A stretch of DNA of 64,000 nt from Pictodentalium vernedei. Its lineage: Eukaryota > Mollusca > Scaphopoda > Dentaliida > Dentaliidae. Below, in pieces: positions 52,316 through 63,660 of this stretch (the first letter of the stretch is position 1; each line of letters opens with the position of its first letter). The stretch spans positions 164,813,455-164,877,454 of the forward strand of contig CM062294.1 in NCBI GenBank assembly GCA_031216915.1. The letters run 5' to 3'. The notes under the pieces are model-generated. The model saw nothing but the letters and a program-made list of their open reading frames with translations. It was not told the DNA's origin and did not search any database. The position numbers were made by a program, and so were the translations under genes.

Positions 52316-53045
52316 AACTTGAAAATAGATTATGTTTTAAATTTTGGAACTCACTTTTAGATTTCTGCATTTCAGTGTAAGTATTTTTCTTGTTCCCGGA
52401 ATCTTGCACCCTATGTTGCATGTAACCAACAGACCATGTGCATGTTCGAGCCTCAGTCAGTGTAAACACCAACACATCTCCACATCACCAGACACTGCTC
52501 TTATCGTGCTGTGACTATTAGCTGTAACATAACAACACAGAACAACACATAAGCGATCCATTCCAGTATAAAACAATCGTTTGCGAATAGGTGGAACAAA
52601 TAAAGGATTAATGACTACACTCGCTGTAGAAATATCACACTGGAATAGATCTCTACATCATAACGGAATCAAATCTTAACAATCAGTTGATCACATTACT
52701 CTCAAACCAGCGGAAAAGCAAAAACCTCCCACTATCCCACTATAACATATTTTGAAACATATGAAAATTCAACTTTAATTCATAAAAGGGGTACTTAAAA
52801 TCCCATCTGCCGCAATGTGTATTCGCAATTTATCCAAAAGACGGAGGTTGTGTTGACGATTTCTCGGATGGGGACGAGTTTGCCCAATCTAACATTTCGG
52901 AATTTATCACAACTCTCAAAATGACAAAAAACAAGACTAACGGTGACCTCCGGCAATGTATGCCCCCTAACTATGGCCAAATGGCCTATAGTACTGGAAT
53001 GAAGAGTTTTATGTTGAATTTATTCAGGATAAAAAAACTGATTTT
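52316..53045. other. No gene recognised
   Basis: Unclassified DNA with short open stretches only. Confidence 0.5.
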
Positions 53046-53395
53046 GTGCGAGAATTAAGTTTTCCCATCTGTGACCCTTGAACTTTGTCATTCGAGCATG
53101 GTGTTGCTGCGCAACACACCTTCCATTGGTTTTTACCTTTGTTTGAAGTTTTGTGGAAGTCCACACAAGCATTATAGAATTATAAATTCGGACGGACAAA
53201 TACAGTCTGTGAGAGAATTAAGTTTTCCCATTCATATGACCTTGACCTTTGTCATACGAGGGTGGTGTTGCTGTGCGACAAACCATTCATGGGTTTTTCT
53301 CTAGTGTTCAGTTTTATGGAAATCCGACAAAGCATTATAGAGTTATGTCCGAATGGACAAAAAAAAGCCGGACGGACTGACGGACGGTATATTCG
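53046..53395 (+). repeat. ~170-bp tandem duplication
   Basis: Two copies begin with GAGAATTAAGTTTTCCCAT (53050 and 53213). Both carry CTTTGTCAT.CGAG..TGGTGTTGCTG.GC.ACA and GCATTATAGA.TTAT, and the second ends in a GGACGGACTGACGGACGG run. Confidence 0.8.
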
Positions 53396-53905
53396 AATTT
53401 AAGATGCCTTCCTATTGGAGGCATAATGCCTTATTTGGTTGCCCCGAATCCTCCATATGAGTAGTAAGGGAAATCGATTGAGTTCACTTCTTCAACACTG
53501 AAATTCAATGGGAAATTTCAGTGTTAAAAAGTGCGCTCAATCGCGTTCTCCTCTTATCACTGATTTCCCCATAGTTGACTCGGGATGCTCTCTGGCGTAA
53601 TTACGCTTAAGTCTATCCAGGGCCGTCTATGGGGAATCAGTGTTAAATGTAGAGGGATACATTTTACGTTATACTGCCCTCAGGATAATTTGTTCCCACT
53701 TCTCTGAGGGTTGCAACAAAACATTCATTACCAACACTTACAAAACACCCAGTACCAACACTGACAAAAACAGTCAATACCAATACACAAAAATAGTTCA
53801 CAGTAAAACAAGAATTATGATGGAATTGCGTCTCTCTATCTGATTATTTTGTTTAGAAAAGAAAACATCTCTTTCGTGAAAAAAACTTGTAGAGTATTTT
53901 GAGTA
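53396..53905. other. Inverted-repeat stretch, no gene
   Basis: Around 53497-53535, CACTGAAATT-CAATGGG-AAATTTCAGTG forms a stem, with weaker pairing outward (GGGAAATCGATTGAG with CTCAATCGCG). Near 53715-53800 a short CCAACACT/CAATACCAAT-type repeat occurs. No gene is supported. Confidence 0.5.
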
Positions 53906-53943
53906 GAATCTCTTTTAAGAATATATGGGCCCTGAAAAGGACC
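53906..53943 (-). terminator. Histone-type 3' end: stem-loop and purine-rich element
   Basis: The minus strand reads GGTCCTTTTCAGGGCC (53943-53928): a six-base-pair stem with a TTTC loop. It differs from the usual GGCTCTTTTCAGAGCC at two stem positions on the 5' side and one on the 3' side, with base pairing kept. About 12 bases downstream is AAAAGAGATTC (53916-53906), like the histone downstream element that pairs with U7 snRNA. Replication-dependent histone genes end this way. No histone coding sequence is present upstream. Confidence 0.6.
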
Positions 53944-54129
53944 GACACGGAGACATTTATGAAGACATTTACGTAACACCAGTAAGTTAAAACGATTTGT
54001 AGAGATAAGGCATTTGTTATCTCCGAAAATTTGTTTTTCATGTTAGTATCTTCACGAAAAAGGCAAATCGAATACTCAACCATAGTATAGTAATTGGAAA
54101 AAAGAGGTGATATTGGAGAACTAATCAAG

Positions 54130-54245
54130 TGTTTCTAGTTTCCGTACTCAGCTGTCGATATATACTGTGGCATTTGATGGTATGGACGCCTTTAATCCAG
54201 AAACAGCGTGACAGCTTCCACGTCATTCACGGTAACCAATGGGAG
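54130..54245 (-). promoter_or_regulatory. Possible promoter belonging to the histone-type 3' end
   Basis: On the minus strand ATTGGT (54240-54235, a CCAAT box in reverse) lies about 75 bp upstream of GTATATATCG (54165-54156). The TATA-like box is ~220 bp upstream of the stem-loop. The spacing suits a short transcript. Inference from position only. Confidence 0.35.
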
Positions 54246-54604
54246 CATTAACAGACGAGGATTCAAGTGACGTCGTCATGGGCGCAGGTGGAGAGCGCAA
54301 CCGTGTTTGCGCCTGCCCGAAACTATTTGGTATCAAATTACTAGCCATTCTGGGTATTTAGTGCCAAAGAAAGTGTGTTGATCTCAAAACTCAATCATTT
54401 ACGGAAGGAAATCAGACAGAACTCGAAAGTTCCCACAAGCTCTTCGCAAGGCGAGATCAACTTTCACCAAAGTGATATCTCTGTCACAGGTTCAATTAAT
54501 AGACGGGCTGAATGATGTCGGCACGTAAACTGTTATTGCTTTTAGATAATTACAGACTGACCAACTTATTAGTTAGATTGTTGTTTCTGTACGGTTTCTT
54601 TTTC
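54246..54604. other. No gene recognised
   Basis: GC-moderate DNA with TGACGTCGTCATG near 54268; no coding signal. Confidence 0.45.
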
Positions 54605-54660
54605 TTTTTTTTATTTTTCTTCTTCTTCTTCTTCGTCTTCTTCTTCTTCTTCTTGTTCTC
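54605..54660 (+). repeat. (TTC)n microsatellite
   Basis: A run of TTC units with interruptions, repeated at 60188-60205. In both places it precedes the same unique sequence (GTCTTCTGTCTTCTCATCAC). Confidence 0.9.
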
Positions 54661-55560
54661 CTGGTCTTCTGTCTTCTCATCACTTTTTTGTCCGCAAAAT
54701 AACTCGAAAAAGAATTGCGCTATCTCGTTGATTTTTGGCATACTGACAGACAGTCACAAGTTCTCAGAACCTAATGTTTTTCAGACTCCTGGGAATTAGG
54801 GATCCCTGTGGAGGTGTTTTGAAAGTGGGTCACGTCCAGGTCTCAGGCGTTGTATGACCTATGGACCTAGGACCAACACCAAATGAGTCGACACTCGATG
54901 GAGGTTCAAAATATGGGTCAAGCTCACGGAGGTCACATTGGGGTCATCGGGTGCATTTTTCAGAATTGCTGGAAATCACATGTTTTGACCCCCTAAAGCA
55001 TCCCTGAAGTTCAAACATGCATTTTTACGTAAAAAAGAGGGCGTGGCCACAATGCTTGAAAGTGGGTTACGCTCATATCTCAAGCATGGTATGGCAAATG
55101 GACCAGGAACTAACGCAAAATGAGTCGACACTCGACGGAGATTCAAAATATGGCTCAAGGACATAGAGGTCATCTAGGGGTCATTGAGTGCAATTTTCAG
55201 AATTGCTGAAAATCACATTTTTTGACCTCTTAATGCATTCCCAAAGTTCATACATGCATTTTTACGTAAAAAAGTGGGCTTGGCGAAACTTTTGAAAGTG
55301 GGTCACGCTCATATCTCAAGCATGGTATGGAAAATGGACCTGGGACTAACCCCAAATGAGTCGACACTCGATGGAGGTTCAAAATATGGGTCAAAGTCAC
55401 GGAGGTCACATAGCATAGGGGTCATTGAGTACAGTTTTCAAAATTGATGGGAATCACGTTTTTGAACCCCTTTAATACATTCCCAAAGTCCATACTTGCA
55501 TTTTTAAGTAAAAAATTGGGTGTGGCTGAACATCTTCTAGTACTGAATTATTTTACTCGC
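54661..55560 (+). repeat. Satellite cluster 1 with its head
   Basis: A head sequence (54661-54815; CTTTTTTGTCCGCAAAATAA...) is followed by three to four ~238-bp units with AATGAGTCGACACTCGATGG, AGGTTCAAAATATGGGTCAA, AGGTCATC/ACCTAGGGGTCATTGAG and AAAGTGGGCGTGGCCAAA. The last unit decays into 55560. Confidence 0.85.
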
Positions 55561-57224
55561 AATATATTTTCCAGAGGTATCATGTACCTTACCATTGTCT
55601 TGGTAATATGAATATTTGCTATCAGGTATAAACATGGCATGTCCGGAGTTGGTGGAGTCAATATTTTTAAAGTGGCATACGCTTATACTTCAGATTTGGA
55701 ATGACCTATAGACATGGGACCTACACTGAATGAGTTGACACCTTCTGGAGGTTCAAAATGTGGTCCACCCCAATTGGGCAGCGGAGGTCATTAGGCGCAT
55801 ATTTTTCAGAACTATTAGGAATTGCATTTTATAACATTAATGCAGTGCTGAAGACTAGACAAACAGAATTTACTGCATCCAGTAAATTCAAGTCTGTGTG
55901 AAAAGGGTTAAAGTATCAGGAATAAACTCTACAGAAAGAGAATTTAAGGAGGCTTATCTTCTGGTGCAAAATATTTTTTAACAGATCAGAAATGGGTTTT
56001 CGTTAACAGTATTTACAGATATGCATACAGGAATCAGAACATTTTTTATAAGAAACCAGAAAAGGCATATATGTGACCAGCATTCAAAGGGTTCGATACA
56101 CGAATCAGAAATGGACAATTTTGGCTCTGCACACTAATTTGAGTGATGAAGTACATTCATAAACTTTAGAAATACATTAAGGTGTAAATGCATTTCCCAG
56201 TCTTTCTGAATAATATGCACTTGATGACCTCATTCAGGTGGACCATATATTGAATCTCCAGCACTTTTTAACTCAGTCGGTGTAGTCCCATGTCTACATC
56301 TACACTGAAGAATGAGCGCAACCCACTTTGAAATAATGGCTCCACCAACTTCAGATCTGTCATCTGTCATTCAGATGGAACGGGTGAAAAAAAACATTGA
56401 TGAGTGCAAACTGGTTATTGTTAACCAACATGCCAAAATGCATAGAGATAGGACGATCTGTATTTGAGTTGTCGCGCTGACAAAGGGTGCATAGACTCTA
56501 TGTCGGAGATATTATCATAAAAACCTTAAAAAACCCAAGAGCTCATTTGAAGGCCTGCTCATGAAAGAGCATCTAGTGTCCTAATCAAGGCATACACAAA
56601 ACGAGAACTTCTCTAATAAATTAATTTTAAACAGTCATAGCACTAACATAGTTAACAGTACAGTCAACTATGTCAATATTGCATCTTTTACCGGCATCCT
56701 GACAGTATTGCGATAGGATTCAATAACAAATCTTCAGTGTAGTTTTACAATTACATGTACGCCGGAATTCTTCATGATCAAGTTGTTTGTTTTTATATTA
56801 ACTTGGTTTGGGAATTAATTCTGTACAATGAGATTAAATAAATGGATCATGTTATTGTATGTGACAGTCACAGCTTTCTCCCTACTGCTTTTTGTGAAAT
56901 TCTTTCATGGAGAAAATATTCATACAGGAATCAGAACAATGTTTCTAAGAAACCCGAAAAGGCATATATGTACACACCATTTATAGGGATCGATCAAGGA
57001 ATCAGAAATGGACATTACTGCCGCTGCCATTTATTTGAATGATGAGATACATGTATAGTCTTCAGAACTGCATTAATTTGTATAAAATGAAATTACTAAT
57101 AGGTCGAAAAAGTATGCATTTAATGACCTTTCTTGGCCGCATAGAGGTGGACCACATTTTGAATCTCCAGCAAGTTTCAACTCATTTGGTGTAGGCACCA
57201 TTACTATAGGTCATGCCAAAGCTG
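55561..57224 (+). repeat. Degenerate repeats downstream of cluster 1
   Basis: 55545-55860 recurs in direct orientation at 63661-63930. A ~110-bp segment with CAGGAATCAGAACA, AAGAAACC.GAAAAGGCATATATGT and GAATCAGAAATGGACA occurs at about 56025-56115 and 56920-57015, with a weaker copy near 57890. 56740-56790 is the inverse of 63955-64000. No gene is present. Confidence 0.7.
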
Positions 57225-57467
57225 TCTCTCTGGAGATTATATTCTGTTTTAGATAATGGTTACTGCTTCAGCTAACTCATTTCCCTGTAAATGCTGTAAA
57301 CATATTTTAACTTCTAGAGCCTGAAGGCCCCACATGCCTCCAAATCATAGATGACCGAGTACCAATGGCAGGCAGTCTATCAGTATACCAAAAACACTGA
57401 GATAGGATTGATTGTATTTGGGTTATCATGTTGACAAACAGTGCATAGAAGACATTCTATGAATTTT

Positions 57468-57815
57468 ATTAATTTATTTAGGGTTTAACGACACTTTTCA
57501 AAAGCTAGGCCCGCCTCGTGTCGTACAGTTTTTTTACGGATGGAGGAAGCCTGAGAACACAGAGAACCACCAAGCAACAACAACAAGCAACTCTCTGGCT
57601 CCCCAACATGCTAACTCCACACAAGCAGGGTTAGTGGACGTGCATCATCGACATGCAGTATGTCTTAATACACAACATCACCATACCATTATGTGGGCAA
57701 TGGGGGTGAAGTGTTTTTGAAGACACAAGGCAGTTGCCGCAGATAGGATTCGAACTGAGAACCTCTCGGCTTACAGCCTGCACCTCTAACTGCTTAGCCA
57801 CTGTGCCCCTCTATG
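57468..57815 (-). repeat. tRNA-headed SINE in the left arm
   Basis: Minus-strand copy; the tail TTATTTAGGGTTTAACGACAC lies at low coordinates and the head, GCACAGTGGCTAAGCAGTTAG with GTTCGAATCC, at high coordinates. Inverse partner of 61765-62100. Confidence 0.85.
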
Positions 57816-58029
57816 AATGTAATGGGAATACTTTAGAGGCTTATTTTGGGGGATAAAACAGTTTTAAAGAAATAAGAAATAGGTTTTCAATGACAGTATT
57901 CATAGATATTCATTCAAAAATCAGACACTTTTTTTCCAAGAAACCAGATAAGGTATATATCGTCACAGCATTCAAAGGGACCAATCAAGGGAATGCACAA
58001 GGAGGTTCAAAAATATGATTTCCAGCAAT

Positions 58030-60187
58030 ACTTGTAATAGCCCTCGTGACTCCTGTTCGACCTTGTCCCAAATTTTGAACCTCCATCGAGTGTTGACTCG
58101 TTTGGTATTGGTCCCACGTCCATACATCATACCATGCTTGAAATATGAGCATGACCCACTTTCACAAATTTTGGCCACACCAACTTTTTACATAAAAATG
58201 TATGTATGGACTTCAGGAATGCTTTAGAGAGTCAAAAAATGTGATTTTCAGCAATTCTGAAGAAATGCACTCAATGACCCCAGGTGACCTCCGTGACTTT
58301 GACCCATATTTTTGAACCTCCATCAAGTGTCGACTTATTTGGTGTTGGCTCCAAGTCCATGCATCACACCATGCTTGAGATATGAGCATGGACCACTTTC
58401 AAAAATTTTGGCCACGCCCACTTTTTTCAAGAAAAAATGCACGTCTGAATTTTGGGGAAGCATTTGGAGGTCAAAAAATGTGATTTCCAGCAATTATGAA
58501 AAATGCACTCATTAACCCCTGGGTGACTTCGGTGACCTTGACCCATATTTTGAATCTCCATCGAGTGTTGACTCATTTGGTGTTGGTGCCAGGTCCATAC
58601 GTCATACCATGTTTGAGATATGGGCGTGACCCACTTTCAAAAATTCTGGCCACGCCCACTTGTTTATGTCAAAGTGCATGTGTGTAGGTCAGGAATACTT
58701 TAGGGGGTGAAAAACTGTGATTTCAAGCAATTATGAAAATGCACTTAATGACCCCTAGGCGACCTCCTTGACCCTGACACATATTTTGAATCTCCATCAA
58801 GTGTCGACTCATTTGGTGTTAGTCCCAGGTCCATTCATCATATTACCCTGCTTGAGATATGAGCGTGCCCCACTTTCAAATTTTTTGGCCACGCTCACAT
58901 TTATAACGTAAAAATGCATGTATGAATCTCAGGAATGCTTTGGGGGCAAAAATGTGATTTCCAGCAATTAGGAAAATGCACTCAATGACCCCTAGGTGAC
59001 CTCAGTGACCTTGACCCATATTTTGAACCTCCATCGAGTATCGTCTCATGTGGTCTTGGTCACAGGACTGTAGGTCATACCATGCCTGAGATATGGGGGT
59101 GACCCACTTTCAAAATTTTGGCCACGCCCACCTTTTTTACTTAAAAATGCATGTGTGTATGTCGGGAATACACTAGGGGTCAAACAATGTGATTTCCAGC
59201 AATTCTGAAAAATGCACTCAATGACGCCTAGTTGACCTCCGTGACCTTGACCCATATTTTGAACCTCCATCGAGTGTCAACTCATTTGGTGTTGGTCCCA
59301 GGTCCATGCATCATACCACGCCTGAGATATGGGCATGACCCACTTTCAAAAATTTTGGCCACGCCCACTTTTTTTACGTCAAAAAGCATGTGTGCATGTC
59401 AGAAATAGCTTAGGGGGTCAAAAAATGTGATTTCCAGCAATTCTGAAAAATGCACTCACTGACCCCTAGTTGACCTCCGTGACCTTGACCCATATTTTGA
59501 ACCTCCATCGAGTGTCGACTCATTTGGTGTTAGTCCCAGGTCCATAGGTCATACCACGCTGGACATATGGGCGTGACCCAATTTCAAAAAAATTGGCCAC
59601 GCCCACTTTTTTACGTCAAAATGCATGTGTGTACGTCAGGAATGCTTTAGGGCTTCAAAAAATGTGATTTACAGCAATTCTGAAAAATGCACTATATGAC
59701 CCCTAAGTGACCTCTGTGACCTTGACCCATATTTTGAATCTCCATCAAGTGTCGACTCATTTGGTGTTGGTCACAGGTCCATACGTCATACCACCCCTGA
59801 GATAAGGGCATGACCCACTTTCGAAAATTTTAGCCACGCCCACTTTTTTTTACGTCAAAAAGCATGTGTGTACGAAAAGGAATACTTTAGCGGGTCAAAA
59901 AATGTGATTTCCAGCAATTCTGAAAAATGCACTCAATGACCTCTAGATGACCTCCGTGACCTTAACCCATATTTTGAATCTCCGCTGAGTGTCGACTCAT
60001 TTGGTGTTGATCCCAGGTTCATACGAGATACCACGCCTGAGATATGGGCGTGACTCATTTTCAAAAATTTTTGGCCATGCCCACTTTTTTAATGTCAAAA
60101 GTACGTGTGTATGTCAGAAATGCTTTAGGGGGTTAAAAAAATGTGATTTCCAGCAATTATGAAAAATGCAGTCAATGACCCCTAAGG
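58030..60187 (-). repeat. Satellite array, ~238-bp units, minus orientation
   Basis: Successive TCGACTCATTTGGTGTT boxes lie near 58090, 58330, 58568, 58805, 59042, 59278, 59515, 59753 and 59994, so the unit is about 237-240 bp. Each unit also has GTGACCTTGACCCATATTTTG and GGCCACGCCCAC. Confidence 0.92.
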
Positions 60188-61560
60188 GACCTTCTTCTTC
60201 TTCTTCTTCTCCTGTCTTCTGTCTTCTCATCACTTTTTTGTCCGCAAGATAACTCGAAAACGAATTGCCCTATCACGTTGATTTTTGGCATGCTGATAGA
60301 CAGCCACAAGATCTCGGCGACCTATGTTTTTCAGATTCCTGGGGTATCAGGTGTGTCTGTAGGCGTGTTTTGAAAGTGGGTCACGCCCATATCTCAGGCG
60401 TGGTATGACCTACAGACCTGGGACCAACACCAAATGAGTCGACATTCGATGGAGGTTCAAAATATGGGTCAAGGTCACGGAGGTCATCTAGGGGTCATTG
60501 AGTGCAATTTTCAGTGCCCATATCTCAAGTGTGGTATGATCTACAGACCTGGGACCAACACCAAATGAGTCGACACTCAGCGGAGATTCAAAATATGGGT
60601 CAAGGTCACGGAGGTCACCTAGGGGTCATTGAGTGCATATTTCATAGTTGCTGGAAATCACATTTTTGACCCCCTGAAACATTTCAGACGTACGCACATG
60701 CATTTTTAACATTAAAAAAGTGGGCGTGGCCAAAAATTCTAAAAGTGGGTCGCGCTAATATCTCAAGCGTGGTATGATGAATGGACCTGGGACCAACCCC
60801 AAATGAGTCGACACTCGATGGAGGTTCAAAATATGGGTCAAGGTCACCGAGGTCACCTAGGGGTCATTAAGAGCATTTTTTTATAACAGCTGGAAGTCAC
60901 ATTTTTTACCCCTGAAGCATTCCTGACGTCCATACATGCATTCTGACGTAAAAAAGTGGGCGTGCCAAATTTTTTGAAAGTGGGTCACGGTCATAACTCA
61001 AGCATGGTACGGTGCATGGACCTGGGACTAACACCAAATGAGTCGACACGCGATGGAGGTTCAAAATATGGGTCAAGGTCACCGAGTTCACCCAGAGGTC
61101 AATGAGTGCATTTTTCCTAATTGCTGGAAAAGCTTCCCCAAAATTCCGACATGCATTTTTTTCATGAACAAAGTGGGCGTGGCCAAAATTTTTGAATGTG
61201 GGTCACGCTCATATCTCAAGCATGGTGTGATGCATGGGCATGGAGCCAACACTAAATAAGTCGACACTTGATGGAGGTTTAAAAATATGGGTCCACGTCA
61301 CGGAGGTCACCTGGGGTCATTGAGTACATTTTTTCAGAATTGCTGGAAATCACATTTTTTCACTCTCTAAAGCATCCATTTTTACGTAAAAAGTTAGTGT
61401 GGCCAAAATTTGTGAAAGTGGGTCATGCTCATATCTCAAGCATGATATGCTGTATGGACCTTGGATAATACTAAACGAGTCGACACTCGATGGAGGTTCA
61501 AAATTTGGACCAAGGTCGAACAGGAGTCACGAGGGCTATTACCAGAATTGCTAGAAATCA
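60188..61560 (+). repeat. Satellite array, plus orientation, with head
   Basis: Begins with a TTC run and the same head as 54661-54815, followed by about six units, one of them shortened (boxes near 60437, 60567, 60807, 61042, 61257, 61478). Confidence 0.92.
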
Positions 61561-61764
61561 TATTTTTGAACCTCTTCGTGCATTCCCTTGATCGGCCCCT
61601 TTGAATGCTGTGACGATATATACCTTATCTTGTTTCTTGGAAGAAATTATCTGATTTTTGAATAAATATCTATAAATACTGTCATTGAAAACCTATTTCT
61701 TATTTCTTTAAAACTATTTTATCCCCAAAATAAGCCTCTAAAGTATTCCCATTACATTCATAGA

Positions 61765-62100
61765 GGAGCGCGGCGGCTAAGCAGTTAGAGGTGCAGGCTG
61801 CAAGCCGAGAGGTTCTCATTTCGAATCCTACCTGCGGCAGCTGCCTTGTGTCTTTGGGCAAAAACACTTCACCCCCATTGCCCACATAATGGCATAGTGA
61901 TGTTGTGTACTAAGACATACTGCATGTCGATGATCCACTTCCACTAATTCTGCTTGTGTGGAGTTAGCGTGTTGGGGAGCCAGACAGTTGCTTGTTGCTG
62001 GTGGTTCTCTGGGTTCTCAGGCTTCCTCCATCCGTAAAAACTGTCCGACACGAAGCGGGTCTTGCTGTTAGAAAGTGTCATTAAACCCCAATAAATTAAT
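61765..62100 (+). repeat. tRNA-headed SINE in the right arm
   Basis: Head GCGGCGGCTAAGCAGTTAGA with TTTCGAATCC, body GTGTGGAGTTAGCGTGTTGG..CCGTAAAAACTGTCCGACACG, tail CATTAAACCCCAATAAATTAATAA. Partner of 57468-57815. Confidence 0.88.
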
Positions 62101-62340
62101 AACATTCATAGAATGTCTTCTATGCACTGTTTGTCAACATGATAACCCAAATACAATCAATCCTATCTCAAGGTTTTTGGTGTACTGATAGACTGCCTGC
62201 CATTGGAACTCGGTCATCCATGATTTGGAGGCATGTGGGGCTTTCGGGCTCTACAGGTTTAACATATGTTTACAACATTTACTGCGAAATGAGTTAGCTG
62301 AAGCAGTAGCCATTATCTAAAACAGAATATAACCTCCAGA

Positions 62341-62876
62341 GAAAGCTGAGATAGAATTCTTTGTTACATTGAACAGCACTGTATATTTATGTTGTATCAT
62401 GTTACAAAACTTCAGTCTCAATCATTGACGAGAGAGAGAAACCTTCACTTTTCAAATCATTTTTTAAACAATTTATTTATTCTCAATCATAACTCAGGAT
62501 TGAGAGGTTTTGGGATGGAGTCGTGTGTGGCTTTCTCGAAACACCTATCACAGTTACTAAGTAATACAATGGAATATTTGAATGGTCAGATTTTAACCCT
62601 CTTAATACTTTGATGTGAGTAAAAAATACTTTTAATATAACTCATGGCTACAGAATGTTTTTCGCTTTCTTTTCTGCAACATTTAATTCTATGGGGAATG
62701 GGACACCTTTTCAGTGTGCTTTCCAAACTAAGGGATTCTTAACCCTTTAGCCAACATAACGGCAAAACCTGTCAGTTTTATACACAGAAATGTCTATTCA
62801 GTTTTAATTACTTTTTCATGTTTGCTTGAAGAACATAGCTTATGACCCTTCATTGGAATGGGCTCATTTTTTTAAA
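62341..62876. other. No gene recognised
   Basis: Unclassified DNA where the inverted arm similarity is interrupted; similarity to the other arm resumes after about 63660. Confidence 0.5.
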
Positions 62877-63215
62877 GGATTATTTATTTATTGGTGTTTA
62901 ATGTCACATATTTCTGCACAGTGGTTTACCATGACCAGGACAGTTTTACGGGTGGAGGAAGCCGGAGTACCTGGGGAGAACCTCCGGGCAACAGCGAGCA
63001 ACTATCAAAACCCCCACATACTAACTCCACCCAAACAGGGATAGCATTGGCTGAAGACAGGTGCACCATCGATGTGCAGTAGGCTTTAGTACACATCGCC
63101 ACCATACACCCACGTGGGCAATGGGGTGAAGTGTCTTGCCCATGGACAGAGTGAGGACCGCAAGACTTGCATCCTGCACCTCTGCCAACTCAGCCACTGC
63201 CCAACGCAAACGATA
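62877..63215 (-). repeat. tRNA-headed SINE, minus strand
   Basis: Tail TTATTTATTGGTGTTTAATG at 62882; body ACAGTTTTACGGGTGGAGGA; head at the high end (GGGCAGTGGCTGAGTTGGCA on the minus strand). Same family as 32338-32710. Confidence 0.75.
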
Positions 63216-63254
63216 CCAAAATTTATTATTTCAAATATCATTTTTTTCAAATTT

Positions 63255-63375
63255 TCCAAACAATTTCGACAAAACCATATCATGGGACCCCTCGTTGGAA
63301 CTAATATTTTTTCGACTTCTCAATTTGCATATTACGCGGGCGGATACGGCCGATTCGTTGGGTAAAGGGTTAAAG
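63255..63375 (+). repeat. Dispersed repeat, copy 2
   Basis: Shares ACAAAACCATATCATG and GGATACGGCCGATTCGTT..TAAAGGGTTAAA with 31410-31575 but lacks its hairpin centre. Confidence 0.65.
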
Positions 63376-63432
63376 GATTAAAATGGAATATTTATAGAGT
63401 GTATTTTAACCCTCTGATGAGATCTTAATATG

Positions 63433-63505
63433 GGGGCACGGTGGCGCTGTGTACTAAAGCGTACTGCACTTCGATGGTGAACCTCTCTTCAAAAAATCAT
63501 TGAGA
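63433..63505 (+). repeat. SINE body fragment
   Basis: GGGGGCACGGTGGCGCTGTG followed by TACTGCACTTCGATGGTGAACC matches the start of the SINE body (compare 50715). Confidence 0.65.
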
Positions 63506-63660
63506 ATAATGAAAACCATTTCCATTCTCACAATGTTGTTCTAAATACACATGGACATAGATGGGACCTCGGTATTTTGACAATGCCAATAAGTCCTCAG
63601 ATAGGTTCTTGGGGGGTCATCAAGGCCTTTCAACGTCTACATTCCAACATTACTTAATCT

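Larger units (their letters stand above)
57225..62340. repeat. Multi-kilobase inverted duplication
   Basis: 57225-60185 and 60188-62340 are inverse copies: non-repeat flank (57225-57465 with 62105-62340), a SINE (57468-57815 with 61765-62100), linker (57820-58060 with 61500-61760) and satellite units. Arms differ in number of units, about nine against six. The SINE lies in both arms, so it was there before the duplication. Confidence 0.85.

Noticed and set aside
54512..54799. A Phe-rich open frame over the TTC microsatellite
   Set aside because: It is produced by the TTC run; no start context and no conserved protein.
54976..61259. Recurring ~65-70-codon open frames of similar sequence (Leu/Val/Pro-rich)
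   Set aside because: They are the same ~238-bp satellite unit read repeatedly; openness follows from the repeat, not from coding.
58030..61560. Satellite array as a CRISPR array
   Set aside because: Units are ~238 bp without short repeats and unique spacers, no cas genes, and the DNA is eukaryotic.
51975..63215. tRNA and 5S rRNA genes
   Set aside because: The promoter-like parts are heads of SINEs, joined to a common body and A-rich tail, and do not form complete tRNA or 5S genes.
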